DNA of 15,863 nucleotides from Bacteroidales bacterium (lineage in GTDB: Bacteria; Bacteroidota; Bacteroidia; Bacteroidales; S143-33): assembly GCA_027083655.1 (NCBI GenBank), contig JALWNS010000258.1, positions 1 to 15,863 on the forward strand, written 5' to 3'. Below, piece after piece: positions 1 through 7,390 of this stretch. The notes under the pieces were generated by a model. It had not been told where the DNA came from. It made no database searches and worked only from the letters and a program-made list of their open reading frames with translations. Numbering within the stretch: position 1 is the stretch's first letter; every line of letters starts with the position of its first letter. Position numbers and translations under genes: made by a program.

Positions 1-144
1 ATGTATAACCATATTAAGTTGTATGTCAATAATTTTACTATAAGCTTGGGTACAGAAGGTAGAAAATCAATAATTGCACTACTAAATAAAGGTCAGGAAA
101 TAGGTATGCTCCCTCAAATAACAAAAAAAATCTTTGTGGACTAG
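1..144 (+). CDS. mqnD: 3' end of MqnD, 1,4-dihydroxy-6-naphthoate synthase (partial)
   Basis: Frame 1 is open from the window edge to a TAG stop at 142-144, giving the last 47 residues of a gene that begins outside the window. The peptide contains HIKLYVNNFTISLGTEG and ends KKIFVD. This matches my memory of the C-terminus of MqnD, where a tryptophan/histidine helix is followed by YVNxFSxxxGEEG and a tail ending in FV. MqnD converts cyclic dehypoxanthine futalosine to 1,4-dihydroxy-6-naphthoate in the futalosine route to menaquinone and is cytosolic. The stop codon touches the ATG of the next gene with no spacer, which suggests one transcript and coupled translation. The call rests on a short fragment. 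An unrelated protein tail is possible, but 47 codons without a stop in such AT-rich DNA makes non-coding sequence less likely. Confidence 0.65.
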   Translation: MYNHIKLYVNNFTISLGTEGRKSIIALLNKGQEIGMLPQITKKIFVD

Positions 145-879
145 ATGATAGAAGTAAAGAACGTTTGGAAATATTTTAACGGGAATGTTGTTTTACAAGA
201 TATAAATGCCACATTTGAGAAAGGCAAAATCAACATGGTTATCGGCAAAAGTGGTTCGGGTAAAACAGTCTTGCTCAAATGTATGGTAGGCCTCTATACT
301 CCCGAACAAGGTAATATTTTTTATGACGGTCGCGACTTCACAAATGCCAACCGGAAAACAAAAAAACAAATAAGGCAAGAGATAGGTATGGTATTTCAGG
401 GGGGGGCACTTTTTGATTCGCTCACTGTCCTCGAAAACGTTATGTTTCCCCTGGAGATGTTCACAGAACTGAATTATGAACAACGCCGCCATATAGCTAT
501 TAAAAGTTTGAACAGGGTAAATCTATACAATGTAGAAGACAAGTATCCTGCTGAGCTTAGCGGTGGTATGCGCAAACGTGTAGCAATAGCAAGGGCTATT
601 GTCAACAAGCCTAAATATCTGTTTTTTGATGAGCCAAACTCAGGCCTGGATCCAATCACTGCCCGCGTTATTGATAACTTGATCATTGAAATTGCCAAAG
701 AATATCAAACTACTACTATAATTAACACCCATGATATTCAATCTGTTATATCCATGGCAGAGAAAGTTGTCTTTATCCACAATGGTCAAAAATGGTGGGA
801 AGGTGACAAAGATAAAATGCTAAAATCAGAAAATGCAGAGCTTCTTGATTTTATCAAAGCCTCTGGATATATAAGATAA
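145..879 (+). CDS. MlaF-like ABC transporter ATP-binding protein
   Basis: This is a 244-residue ABC ATPase with every expected motif: Walker A GKSGSGKT (34-41), Q-loop Gln85 in GMVFQGGALFDSLTV, signature LSGGMRKRVAIARA (138-151), Walker B YLFFDEP (158-164), D-loop SGLDP and switch His196 in NTHD. The Q-loop sequence and the GGM form of the signature are typical of MlaF (Ttg2A), the ATPase that drives phospholipid movement between inner and outer membranes with permease MlaE and substrate-binding MlaD. Neither partner lies in the window: the upstream neighbour is the mqnD tail, and the downstream neighbour is on the other strand. The ATG follows the upstream stop immediately. The last 54 bases overlap the 3' end of the opposing M16-like gene. 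The ABC class is certain. The assignment to lipid transport is by resemblance, without supporting partners. Confidence 0.9.
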   Translation: MIEVKNVWKYFNGNVVLQDINATFEKGKINMVIGKSGSGKTVLLKCMVGLYTPEQGNIFYDGRDFTNANRKTKKQIRQEIGMVFQGGALFDSLTVLENVMFPLEMFTELNYEQRRHIAIKSLNRVNLYNVEDKYPAELSGGMRKRVAIARAIVNKPKYLFFDEPNSGLDPITARVIDNLIIEIAKEYQTTTIINTHDIQSVISMAEKVVFIHNGQKWWEGDKDKMLKSENAELLDFIKASGYIR

Positions 880-2793
880 GAAACCTTTTTTTGGTTGTTT
901 CCCTGGCCAGAAATAATAGTCTTTTCTAAAAATCCGTTTGCTTATTGGTCTGAAGCTTACAGCTAGTATTGACTGGGTTAGGGTATAATAAGGTGTTTGT
1001 TCTACTACAACGTAGGGAATCTTAAAATCTATCCGTCCATCCTGCAAACGTCTATAGTCAAAGTAATAAAAACTCTGGTACCAGCACCTTTCCCCCCTTA
1101 TTACTGTCTGCAATTTTGTCTGTGAGCCCATATCATAAAGCTCTTCAAAGTATAAATCCCCTGTATGTACCTGGATTTTGTATATATTCGAAGCAAGCAA
1201 ATCTGGATCACATATTATTTCCGCCTCATAGCCCAACTGCTTATAGTACTTTTCACCCAGAATATAGGTCTTCTGCATATTTAGCCTCATAGTAATGCTA
1301 TCTGGTTCGCTACTTCCTAAGACTGTAGAATCAACCCATTTATTACCGTCAAAAATAAGCAACTGATGAAGCAGTGTGTCTGTGGAAGTAATTACAAATG
1401 TTTGATAACGGTAAAAATCCGGCGCCTTTTTCCATACAAATCCTTTAAGATGCATAAATGAGCTATCAACGAAAAAAACAGCATCAAATTGGTAAGTTAA
1501 ATTCTTAACCGGGCTGTGTGGGCTTACAAAGCTAACATAACGGTCAATCACTGTCCAGGCATTAAAACCTTTTTTCATCAACTTGTACCGGTACAGTTTG
1601 GCATCGGTAAAACTTATATCATAATTAGCCGAAAGCTTCAGTATATCACAGCCTATAAGCAGTTCATTCCCTATCACTACAGGTGTGATCTTTTTGTCCA
1701 AATCTTTAGGCAATAAATCTTTTAGGCTGGTGTAATCAAGTGTGAGAAATTTTTCCCTCAAATAGGTCAAATATGCAGGCTTTTCGCCACTCCTGAGAAT
1801 AAAATAAATCATATCCTCGAATCCCGTTGGTGATGCAACAGTGCTATCTAACCAGGCGGCCATCCCAGCACCAACAGCCTCTATCTGCGAAGCAGACACT
1901 CCTGCCAAAGGATCCTTCATCCTGTTTAGTAATTGTTTCAAATCATTATGCAAATCATCTGTCTCGATAAAAATCCCAAAATACGAACCCAGGCTAGAAA
2001 AATGTAAAGTATACCTCGACTCTGGATATATGCTCCTGAGTAATGCCTCTAATGTTCTGTACTTAACTATATCAATAGGCCAGGAAAGATCAAAACCTTT
2101 GACTACTCCAACCCTGGCCGAACTATCTGCAATATTGACAAAATACAGGCCGTGCGGGCTCTTTTCCCTTTTCTTTAAAGGTGAAAATTCATGGGTTTGT
2201 ATTTTTACTGCAGAAAATATCCTCCTAACAATATTCAACGTCGAATCTGGTAAATTTCCTGCAAGAATTAATGTCGTTTTGTGGAGGTCAAACCTATAAC
2301 GAAAATTCATTACATCTTCGGGCTTAATATATTCTGAGACTTTTTTCCCCAGGGCATAATCACGTGGATAATAAATAAAACGTGGCACCCTTTGCCATAA
2401 AGTTTCATCATTTTGACGCAACATCGTGATAGCCCGGCTCACCTGCTCTCCATCAAAAACCTGGTTATACACTATATTTCTTACAAATCTCAAAGCAGAA
2501 TCAAGACCCTCTGGGTTGCTAATTAAAGTTCTAGCAAACACAGAATCCAGTAAAATACGTCCTCCTGTTAGATATGCAAAAACTTTATCAACACCAGAGT
2601 TATATTTACCTGTTACCGGGCGGTAAGAAGAATATAATGTTAGAAATACATTCTTCTGTGTTGTATCATAAAGCATTACTACCTCCAGACCATTCTCTAG
2701 TTTTTTTTGTTCCATTTTACTAATAACCCAGCCTGCCTGGCTATAGCTAGCTACTGATAATGCCAAAAACAATATAATCAGAGTATTTCTCAT
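826..2793 (-). CDS. Secreted M16-like protein with degenerate zinc site (pseudo-peptidase)
   Basis: This is a 655-residue protein with a signal peptide (residues 1-20, ending in SQA) and no other evident membrane span. Residues about 27-230 follow the M16 (insulinase/processing peptidase) pattern: KLENGLEVVMLYD at the start, a helix with SNPEGLDSALRFVRN, and KTTLILAGNLPDSTLNIVRRIF closing the first lobe. At the position of the HxxEH zinc motif it reads K70-VF-A73-Y74, so both histidines and the glutamate are gone and peptidase activity is not expected. Residues about 230-400 look like a second M16 lobe. Residues about 430-600 are rich in beta strands and resemble the LolA-like C-terminal domain that I recall on some Bacteroidota M16 proteins, but this is less sure. 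Its ATG overlaps the TGA of the glycosyltransferase gene upstream (ATGA, 2790-2793), so the two are probably translationally coupled. It probably acts in the periplasm or at the outer membrane as a binding or scaffold protein (inference). Confidence 0.75.
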   Translation of the reverse strand: MRNTLIILFLALSVASYSQAGWVISKMEQKKLENGLEVVMLYDTTQKNVFLTLYSSYRPVTGKYNSGVDKVFAYLTGGRILLDSVFARTLISNPEGLDSALRFVRNIVYNQVFDGEQVSRAITMLRQNDETLWQRVPRFIYYPRDYALGKKVSEYIKPEDVMNFRYRFDLHKTTLILAGNLPDSTLNIVRRIFSAVKIQTHEFSPLKKREKSPHGLYFVNIADSSARVGVVKGFDLSWPIDIVKYRTLEALLRSIYPESRYTLHFSSLGSYFGIFIETDDLHNDLKQLLNRMKDPLAGVSASQIEAVGAGMAAWLDSTVASPTGFEDMIYFILRSGEKPAYLTYLREKFLTLDYTSLKDLLPKDLDKKITPVVIGNELLIGCDILKLSANYDISFTDAKLYRYKLMKKGFNAWTVIDRYVSFVSPHSPVKNLTYQFDAVFFVDSSFMHLKGFVWKKAPDFYRYQTFVITSTDTLLHQLLIFDGNKWVDSTVLGSSEPDSITMRLNMQKTYILGEKYYKQLGYEAEIICDPDLLASNIYKIQVHTGDLYFEELYDMGSQTKLQTVIRGERCWYQSFYYFDYRRLQDGRIDFKIPYVVVEQTPYYTLTQSILAVSFRPISKRIFRKDYYFWPGKQPKKGFLSYISRGFDKIKKLCIF

Positions 2794-3869
2794 AAGCCTA
2801 AACGGTCTAAAACTGTTTTGAATAAACCTGTTGACTTCTTAACCTTTAGTAAATTTTGCATTAGTTTTCCTTTTTTCCTGACAAAGCAGGCTATATCCTT
2901 AACAAGATCCATATCCCCCTGACCTGTCGCACAAAACATTTCTTTCTGGTCGAGCCACTTAGCAATATATTCCTGCTCTGTCTGACCTGGTGTGGGAATA
3001 ATTATAGCTGTCTGCCCTATTGCTACCAGATCCATAACCGTCGAATAACCTGCACGTGCTATAACAACCTCTGCCCCTTTAATATAGCTACACAGCTGCC
3101 TGTCTCCAAGATGTGATACCAGCCTAATATTACCCTTTGTTATATCAAAAGCTTTATCAGGCCTGCCACTTATTATTAGAACATTGTAAATAGAGTTCCC
3201 GAGCTGGGCAACAATCTTGTCTATCAACAATTGTCTATGTGGCTCTAACCCTGAGACTAATGCCACGACCTGGTAAGTATCATTTGGTCTACACTCCATA
3301 TCATAAAAACGGGATAATGGCCCTAAATATTGGACAGTCATATCCTTAGGAGCATTAGACAACTGCCCTGCCAGACGGTCTACTCTTGCTTTATTATCCG
3401 GAATGAGGCACATTTCAAACCTCCTTAGAATCCTGTGATAAATTTTAAGAGCCATAGGCTCGAACATACGGAGGCCCCGTGGAAAAACTGGAAAAATCTG
3501 GTGGCTAATAAAAATTTTTTTTGACCTTGAAGTATACATACCAAAACGATTGTCCGAAATAATCAAGTCAATATCCAGACGCCTAACTGCTTGGTTTACC
3601 CATAGCCTGTCAATAACAAAATTAACCACTAACCGCACACCTATATGCACAAGTCCAAAATTAAAAAGTCTCCGGCTTCGCCAATAGCGCAGCGGTAAAG
3701 CCGGCACACGCAAGACTTGCAGACCAGGATAACGACTTTTGAGGAAGGAATAACTCCGGCCACTAGCTGCCAGAATTAGCTCATGTCTAACCATTAAATA
3801 ATCTATCAAAGGGCAGAGACGGGTTGCATGTCCCAGTCCCCAATCAAGTGGCGTTATCAAAATCCGCAT
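2790..3869 (-). CDS. MurG-like GT-B glycosyltransferase
   Basis: This 359-residue protein begins PLDWGLGHATR (7-17), the glycine-rich loop and GHATR signature of a Bacteroidota family related to MurG and to UDP-GlcNAc transferases (glycosyl transferase family 28/1-like). The C-terminal half has the sugar-nucleotide site of GT-B enzymes: SHLGDRQLCSYIKGAEVVIARAG leading to R272-AGYS-276, then PTPGQTEQ (292-299), which would contact the nucleotide and sugar. There is no signal peptide or clear membrane span, so it is likely cytosolic or peripheral on the inner membrane. It sits 2 bp after the beta-barrel gene and overlaps the M16-like gene by 4 bp, in the middle of a three-gene unit. The substrate is unknown; a lipid or envelope glycan acceptor is an inference from the neighbours. 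Confidence 0.8.
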   Translation of the reverse strand: MRILITPLDWGLGHATRLCPLIDYLMVRHELILAASGRSYSFLKSRYPGLQVLRVPALPLRYWRSRRLFNFGLVHIGVRLVVNFVIDRLWVNQAVRRLDIDLIISDNRFGMYTSRSKKIFISHQIFPVFPRGLRMFEPMALKIYHRILRRFEMCLIPDNKARVDRLAGQLSNAPKDMTVQYLGPLSRFYDMECRPNDTYQVVALVSGLEPHRQLLIDKIVAQLGNSIYNVLIISGRPDKAFDITKGNIRLVSHLGDRQLCSYIKGAEVVIARAGYSTVMDLVAIGQTAIIIPTPGQTEQEYIAKWLDQKEMFCATGQGDMDLVKDIACFVRKKGKLMQNLLKVKKSTGLFKTVLDRLGL

Positions 3870-3871
3870 TT

Positions 3872-4516
3872 CTAATAGCCAATTACTTTTCTCACACGTG
3901 AAGAATTAAACCTGTAGCTAAGTCCCATATTAAACCAATAAGGTGATCCTATTGCTAGCTCACCGTACAAACCCAGGTTTTTGACCGGATATAAACCCGC
4001 CCCGAATAATGTTATTTGAAAAGATGGTAAAGCATTGGTAAAGCTACCTTCCCTTGGAATATACTTGGACACAATAGAAGAAAAAGGACCTAAATAATTC
4101 TCGATGTAATAATCAAAGTTTGCACTAGCACGATAATGCCAGATACTTAGGCCTGCGCTAGCACCTGTATAAAGATTGAAATTCCCTTTCTGCATGTAAA
4201 ATAATGTCGTGCTCAGGCTTAGATTCCATTTTGATGCGGATACAGTACCTTGTAATGTATCGATGTTTCCACTGATAGCAAAACGTTGATAACCCAAAGC
4301 AAGACCCACGGCAACTGTTTTACTGGCAAATATACGGAAATGGGCTTCTAGCTCAGGCGTTATTGAATAATCAACATATTGCCTGTTTATCAATAGATGG
4401 CTAGCTGTCCCCAGAATACTACCTCCTATACCAAGACGTGCATCATATTTAAACTGCTGTCCATAAGAAAAAGATAAGCCTAGAACTATGACAAAAGCTA
4501 CAAAAAATTTTTTCAT
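3872..4516 (-). CDS. Small outer-membrane beta-barrel protein
   Basis: This 214-residue protein has a signal peptide of about 18-19 residues (MKKFFVAFVIVLGLSFSYG). The mature part has alternating hydrophobic/polar strands such as AVGLALGYQRFAI, FNLYTGASAGLSIWHY and FQITLFGAGLYPV. Glycine-rich turns and a near-terminal strand, WFNMGLSYRFN, fit an eight-stranded porin or OmpA-type barrel. It ends in RKVIGY rather than in the usual terminal aromatic strand, because a short charged tail follows the last strand. It is the first gene of the three-gene minus-strand unit; the next ATG is 2 bp after its stop. Only 50 bp separate it from the divergent YhhN-family gene. The function is unknown; placement in the outer membrane is well supported by pattern, not by family recognition. 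Confidence 0.75.
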   Translation of the reverse strand: MKKFFVAFVIVLGLSFSYGQQFKYDARLGIGGSILGTASHLLINRQYVDYSITPELEAHFRIFASKTVAVGLALGYQRFAISGNIDTLQGTVSASKWNLSLSTTLFYMQKGNFNLYTGASAGLSIWHYRASANFDYYIENYLGPFSSIVSKYIPREGSFTNALPSFQITLFGAGLYPVKNLGLYGELAIGSPYWFNMGLSYRFNSSRVRKVIGY

Positions 4517-4566
4517 GGTACTTATTTTTTAGCCTAAATTTAATACAAAAATTCTATTTAGTTGTA

Positions 4567-5250
4567 ATGAAGCACAAGCTACTCATTTTCATCGAAATAT
4601 CACTACTATCAATATTCCTTATCTTACTGAATATCCAAGCTCCCCTGGGCCTTAGGGTGATAACTAAGACCTTACTTATGCCTGTCCTTATTGTTTTTGT
4701 CCTATTGAATACACAAAATTTTAACAAATTCATTTATCTGGTTATATTGGCTTTGACCCTTTCTATGTTCGGGGATCTATTCATGGAGCTACAAAGTGGA
4801 AATGATAAATTTTTCTTTCCAGGACTTGGATGCTTTTTGGGTGCACATATCTTTTATATCTCTGCCTTTAGCTATAAACTGCAAACAAAACTATTAACCT
4901 GGTCCAACTTAATTTTTCTCTTGCTCTTAACAGTGGCGGTTTTTGCCCTGCTTACATACCTTTGGCCCAAGCTCGGACAGATGAAAATACCGGTTTTATT
5001 TTATGCAATAATCATCTCTGTGGCTACTTTTACTGCTTACATACGTTCCTGTAAGGAACAGAGAATATGTATTCTATTTTGGGGTGCTTTGTTATTCCTT
5101 TTATCAGATGCTTTGCTCTCGATTTACTTATTTAAAACACCTTTCCCTGGTGCAAGGGAGATTAACATGATACTTTATATTACGGGTCAGACCCTCATAG
5201 CTATAGGAACAATATTAATAAACAAACAAATGACATGGAACGCAAAGTAG
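4567..5250 (+). CDS. YhhN (TMEM86) family membrane protein, putative lysoplasmalogenase
   Basis: This 227-residue, very hydrophobic protein has about eight membrane spans. The family hallmarks are visible: VITKTLLMPVLIV in the N-terminal third, LSMFGDLFMEL with its Gly-Asp, the GCFLGAHIFYISAF stretch, and a later LLFLLSDALLSIYLF with a second acidic residue in a membrane helix. Characterised relatives (human TMEM86B and bacterial YhhN proteins) cleave the vinyl-ether bond of lysoplasmalogens in the membrane; whether this one does is untested. The start codon at 4567 is the first ATG and has no Shine-Dalgarno sequence. The gene overlaps the downstream family 2 glycosyltransferase by 16 bp, so the two are likely co-expressed. 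Family assignment is good; the enzymatic role is inferred from homologues. Confidence 0.8.
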   Translation: MKHKLLIFIEISLLSIFLILLNIQAPLGLRVITKTLLMPVLIVFVLLNTQNFNKFIYLVILALTLSMFGDLFMELQSGNDKFFFPGLGCFLGAHIFYISAFSYKLQTKLLTWSNLIFLLLLTVAVFALLTYLWPKLGQMKIPVLFYAIIISVATFTAYIRSCKEQRICILFWGALLFLLSDALLSIYLFKTPFPGAREINMILYITGQTLIAIGTILINKQMTWNAK

Positions 5251-5975
5251 CTATCATTGTACCGGCCAAGAATGAAGAAAAATTTTTACCAAATCTTATA
5301 CAATCATTAGAGGTACAAACATTTCAAAATTTCTGGCGAATACTTGCAGATGCCGCCTCCACAGACCGCACCAGGCAAATAGCAAACGAAAATGGGTTTA
5401 TCATAACCGAAGGTGGTCATCCATACCTGGGACGCAATAATGGCGCAAAAAAAGCTATTGAATTAGGTGCAGAAATATTAATCTTTGTCGATGCAGACGT
5501 TGTACTACCCCATGAACAATTCCTGGAACTGGCTCTTAATGAATTCGAAGGGAAAAAACTAGATGTAGCAGGTCCACTGCTCCAACCATACGAAGTACAT
5601 GACGGAGAAATACGGGTCTCACGAGACTGGCGTTTTCAATTCATCTATCACATATCAAACTTAGGTATGTTATTACTCGAAAATACAACCAAACCAGCCT
5701 TTCAGGTTTTCATGATGTCACGAACTAAGGTACACAAAACAATAGGGGGATTTAAGCCTCTCGAGTTTGCCGAAGATTCTCGCTATGCCGTCGATGCTGT
5801 AAGCCATGGGTTCAAATTCGGTATTATTAAAAAATGTGGGAAAATACTAGTCTCACCCCGCCGCTTTCAAAGAAAAGGCTTTTTCGGTTCTGGTGTACCT
5901 TATTTTCTAACCAATTACCTGCTAGGGCGTGAGGTATACGTCCATAATGCCAAAAGAAAATACTTTGAAGATTAA
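5235..5975 (+). CDS. Family 2 glycosyltransferase (GT-A)
   Basis: This 246-residue protein starts VAIIVPAKNEEKFLPNLIQS (5-24), the classic GT2 opening. It continues with ADAASTDRT (38-46), which holds the nucleotide-binding aspartate, and IFVDADV with the metal-binding DAD at 85-87. Later, EFAEDSRYAVDAVSHG carries the acidic ED pair expected near the catalytic base. There is no clear membrane helix, so a cytosolic enzyme acting at the inner membrane is likely. It starts inside the YhhN-family gene, 16 bp before that gene's stop, and runs toward the opposing MFS gene with 40 bp between the two stops. The donor and acceptor cannot be read from the sequence. A polyprenyl-phosphate or envelope-glycan transferase is possible. 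Confidence 0.85.
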   Translation: MERKVAIIVPAKNEEKFLPNLIQSLEVQTFQNFWRILADAASTDRTRQIANENGFIITEGGHPYLGRNNGAKKAIELGAEILIFVDADVVLPHEQFLELALNEFEGKKLDVAGPLLQPYEVHDGEIRVSRDWRFQFIYHISNLGMLLLENTTKPAFQVFMMSRTKVHKTIGGFKPLEFAEDSRYAVDAVSHGFKFGIIKKCGKILVSPRRFQRKGFFGSGVPYFLTNYLLGREVYVHNAKRKYFED

Positions 5976-6015
5976 TAAAGACTATACAAAGCCCATAATA
6001 TTAAAACGGTTGTCA

Positions 6016-7206
6016 TTAATGGGCATAATGCTGGCCTTCTTCTGTTTTTAGTCCATGACGTAAAAAGTACATAAAAATGGCTATTCCTACATAGCTTATA
6101 ATTCCCGCAACAAAAAATACATACTTTAATCCCCATAAATCCATAACCAAACCTGATATAAGCGGGGCTATAATCATACCTACACTCATAGCGGTATTAA
6201 AAAGCCCCATAGAAGCCCCCATTCCATATTTACTACCAATTTTTACATTAATAGCAGTAGCTGCTGGCATTGAAATAGCACCTCCTAGACCCATGACAAG
6301 CGCGAGCGCCATAAAGGTCCAAAAATTATTTGCAAGAGGTATAAGTATCAAACCTAAAGCGCTAACAATAGCACCTATGACAACGAGGGCAAATTTATTC
6401 CATTTATCAGCCAGATATCCAAAGATGCCTTGCAATGAGGCCATAAACAGAATATTAGTAGTTAGAATAACACCTATTTGTGATGCGCTAATATCAATCT
6501 GTGCAGCCATCAACGGTAGAAATGACATCACACCACCGCGTCCCATAGCATTAACAAAACGGTATATCAATAAACCTTTGAGGGTATCACTTTTTAAAAT
6601 CTTTTTGAAGGAGATATTCTGCCTTGATTTCTTTCTCTCCCTGCTAACATTAATGTTAGGCAACATAAAAAGCGTAAGCAAAAATGATAATCCTGTCAAA
6701 ATAGCCATGGCAATAAATACACTGTTAAAACCATACGTATCATGCAAGACACCACCTATTAATGGTCCTGCCCCCATTCCCAGGTAAAAGGCAATGTTAA
6801 AAACCCCCATTCTCCTGCCTTCTTTCCCCTCACTAGCGGTCTCCCCAACGTATGCCATTGTTATAGGGATAACCATAGCAGAAGCAAAACCATGTATAAA
6901 TCGAACCAAAGTCAATGTCCATACCGAATTTGCAGCTATATACAATAAAGAAATTATGGTGTATAGCAATAACCCAGTGGTAATAAATTGCTTGCGGCCA
7001 TGTTTGTCAGAAATCTTGCCAACTATAGGCATAAATATTGCCCTGGCAAGGGAAAAACCAGCGAATATAAAACCCAACCATATACCTGTTGCCCCTAAAT
7101 TCTCTGCATAGATAGGCATTAAAGGGCTTACAATAGCCAGGCCCAACATCGCAGTAAAAACAGCAATAAAGAGCACATTAAAAATTCTTTTGGACAAACG
7201 CTCCAT
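6016..7206 (-). CDS. Major facilitator superfamily transporter, probable DHA1-type exporter
   Basis: This 396-residue protein has about twelve hydrophobic spans in two halves. Motif A of the superfamily is clear after span 2: G63-KISDKHGRK-72. A decayed second copy, GYLADKWNK, opens the second half. The stretch GMGAGPLIGGVLHDTYG resembles the motif C region (antiporter motif) in span 5, and GLFNTAMSVGMIIAPLISGLVMD repeats it in the second half. These features suggest a proton-driven exporter of the inner membrane; the substrate is unknown. It is transcribed away from PFOR's terminator, with about 130 bp of leader between that terminator and its ATG, so it probably has its own promoter. A distant 8-bp inverted repeat lies in that leader. 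Confidence 0.85.
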   Translation of the reverse strand: MERLSKRIFNVLFIAVFTAMLGLAIVSPLMPIYAENLGATGIWLGFIFAGFSLARAIFMPIVGKISDKHGRKQFITTGLLLYTIISLLYIAANSVWTLTLVRFIHGFASAMVIPITMAYVGETASEGKEGRRMGVFNIAFYLGMGAGPLIGGVLHDTYGFNSVFIAMAILTGLSFLLTLFMLPNINVSRERKKSRQNISFKKILKSDTLKGLLIYRFVNAMGRGGVMSFLPLMAAQIDISASQIGVILTTNILFMASLQGIFGYLADKWNKFALVVIGAIVSALGLILIPLANNFWTFMALALVMGLGGAISMPAATAINVKIGSKYGMGASMGLFNTAMSVGMIIAPLISGLVMDLWGLKYVFFVAGIISYVGIAIFMYFLRHGLKTEEGQHYAH

Positions 7207-7336
7207 AACAAATGATTTTGAAATGAACAGCCAAATTAACCAAAAAACTTTCTGGCAAACAAAAAATACTTTAATTAGCCCATTATAAAACCGTTAACCT
7301 TCACTTCTTTTAAAATTTGCCAGGTGATTAAAACAA

Positions 7337-7368
7337 TAAACGGCGGGCTAGCACTAGCCCGCCGTTTA
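7337..7368 (-). terminator. Strong hairpin terminator after PFOR
   Basis: A near-perfect inverted repeat pairs AAACGGCGGGCTAG (7338-7351) with CTAGCCCGCCGTTT (7354-7367), plus one more A-T pair outside. Only 2 bases lie between the arms, so the tip opens to a small loop. It is the most GC-rich patch in the area. On the minus strand it is followed by TTTATTGTTTT, which fits an intrinsic terminator for the PFOR transcript, 23 bp past its stop codon. Confidence 0.9.
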
Positions 7369-7390
7369 ATAGCCAAAATATTAATAAGCA

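Noticed and set aside
1841..2299. A 152-codon plus-strand frame inside the M16-like gene
   Set aside because: It is antisense to a well-supported gene with a signal peptide and M16 landmarks, and its own product shows no domain or signal.
5991..6024. GCCCAT/ATGGGC pair between the convergent GT2 and MFS genes as a terminator
   Set aside because: Only 6 bp pair before mismatches, one arm lies inside the MFS coding region, and there is no U-tract.
6293..6787. A 164-codon plus-strand frame inside the MFS gene
   Set aside because: It is the antisense of membrane-helix codons, a common source of spurious long frames; the MFS reading has motif A and the repeated halves.
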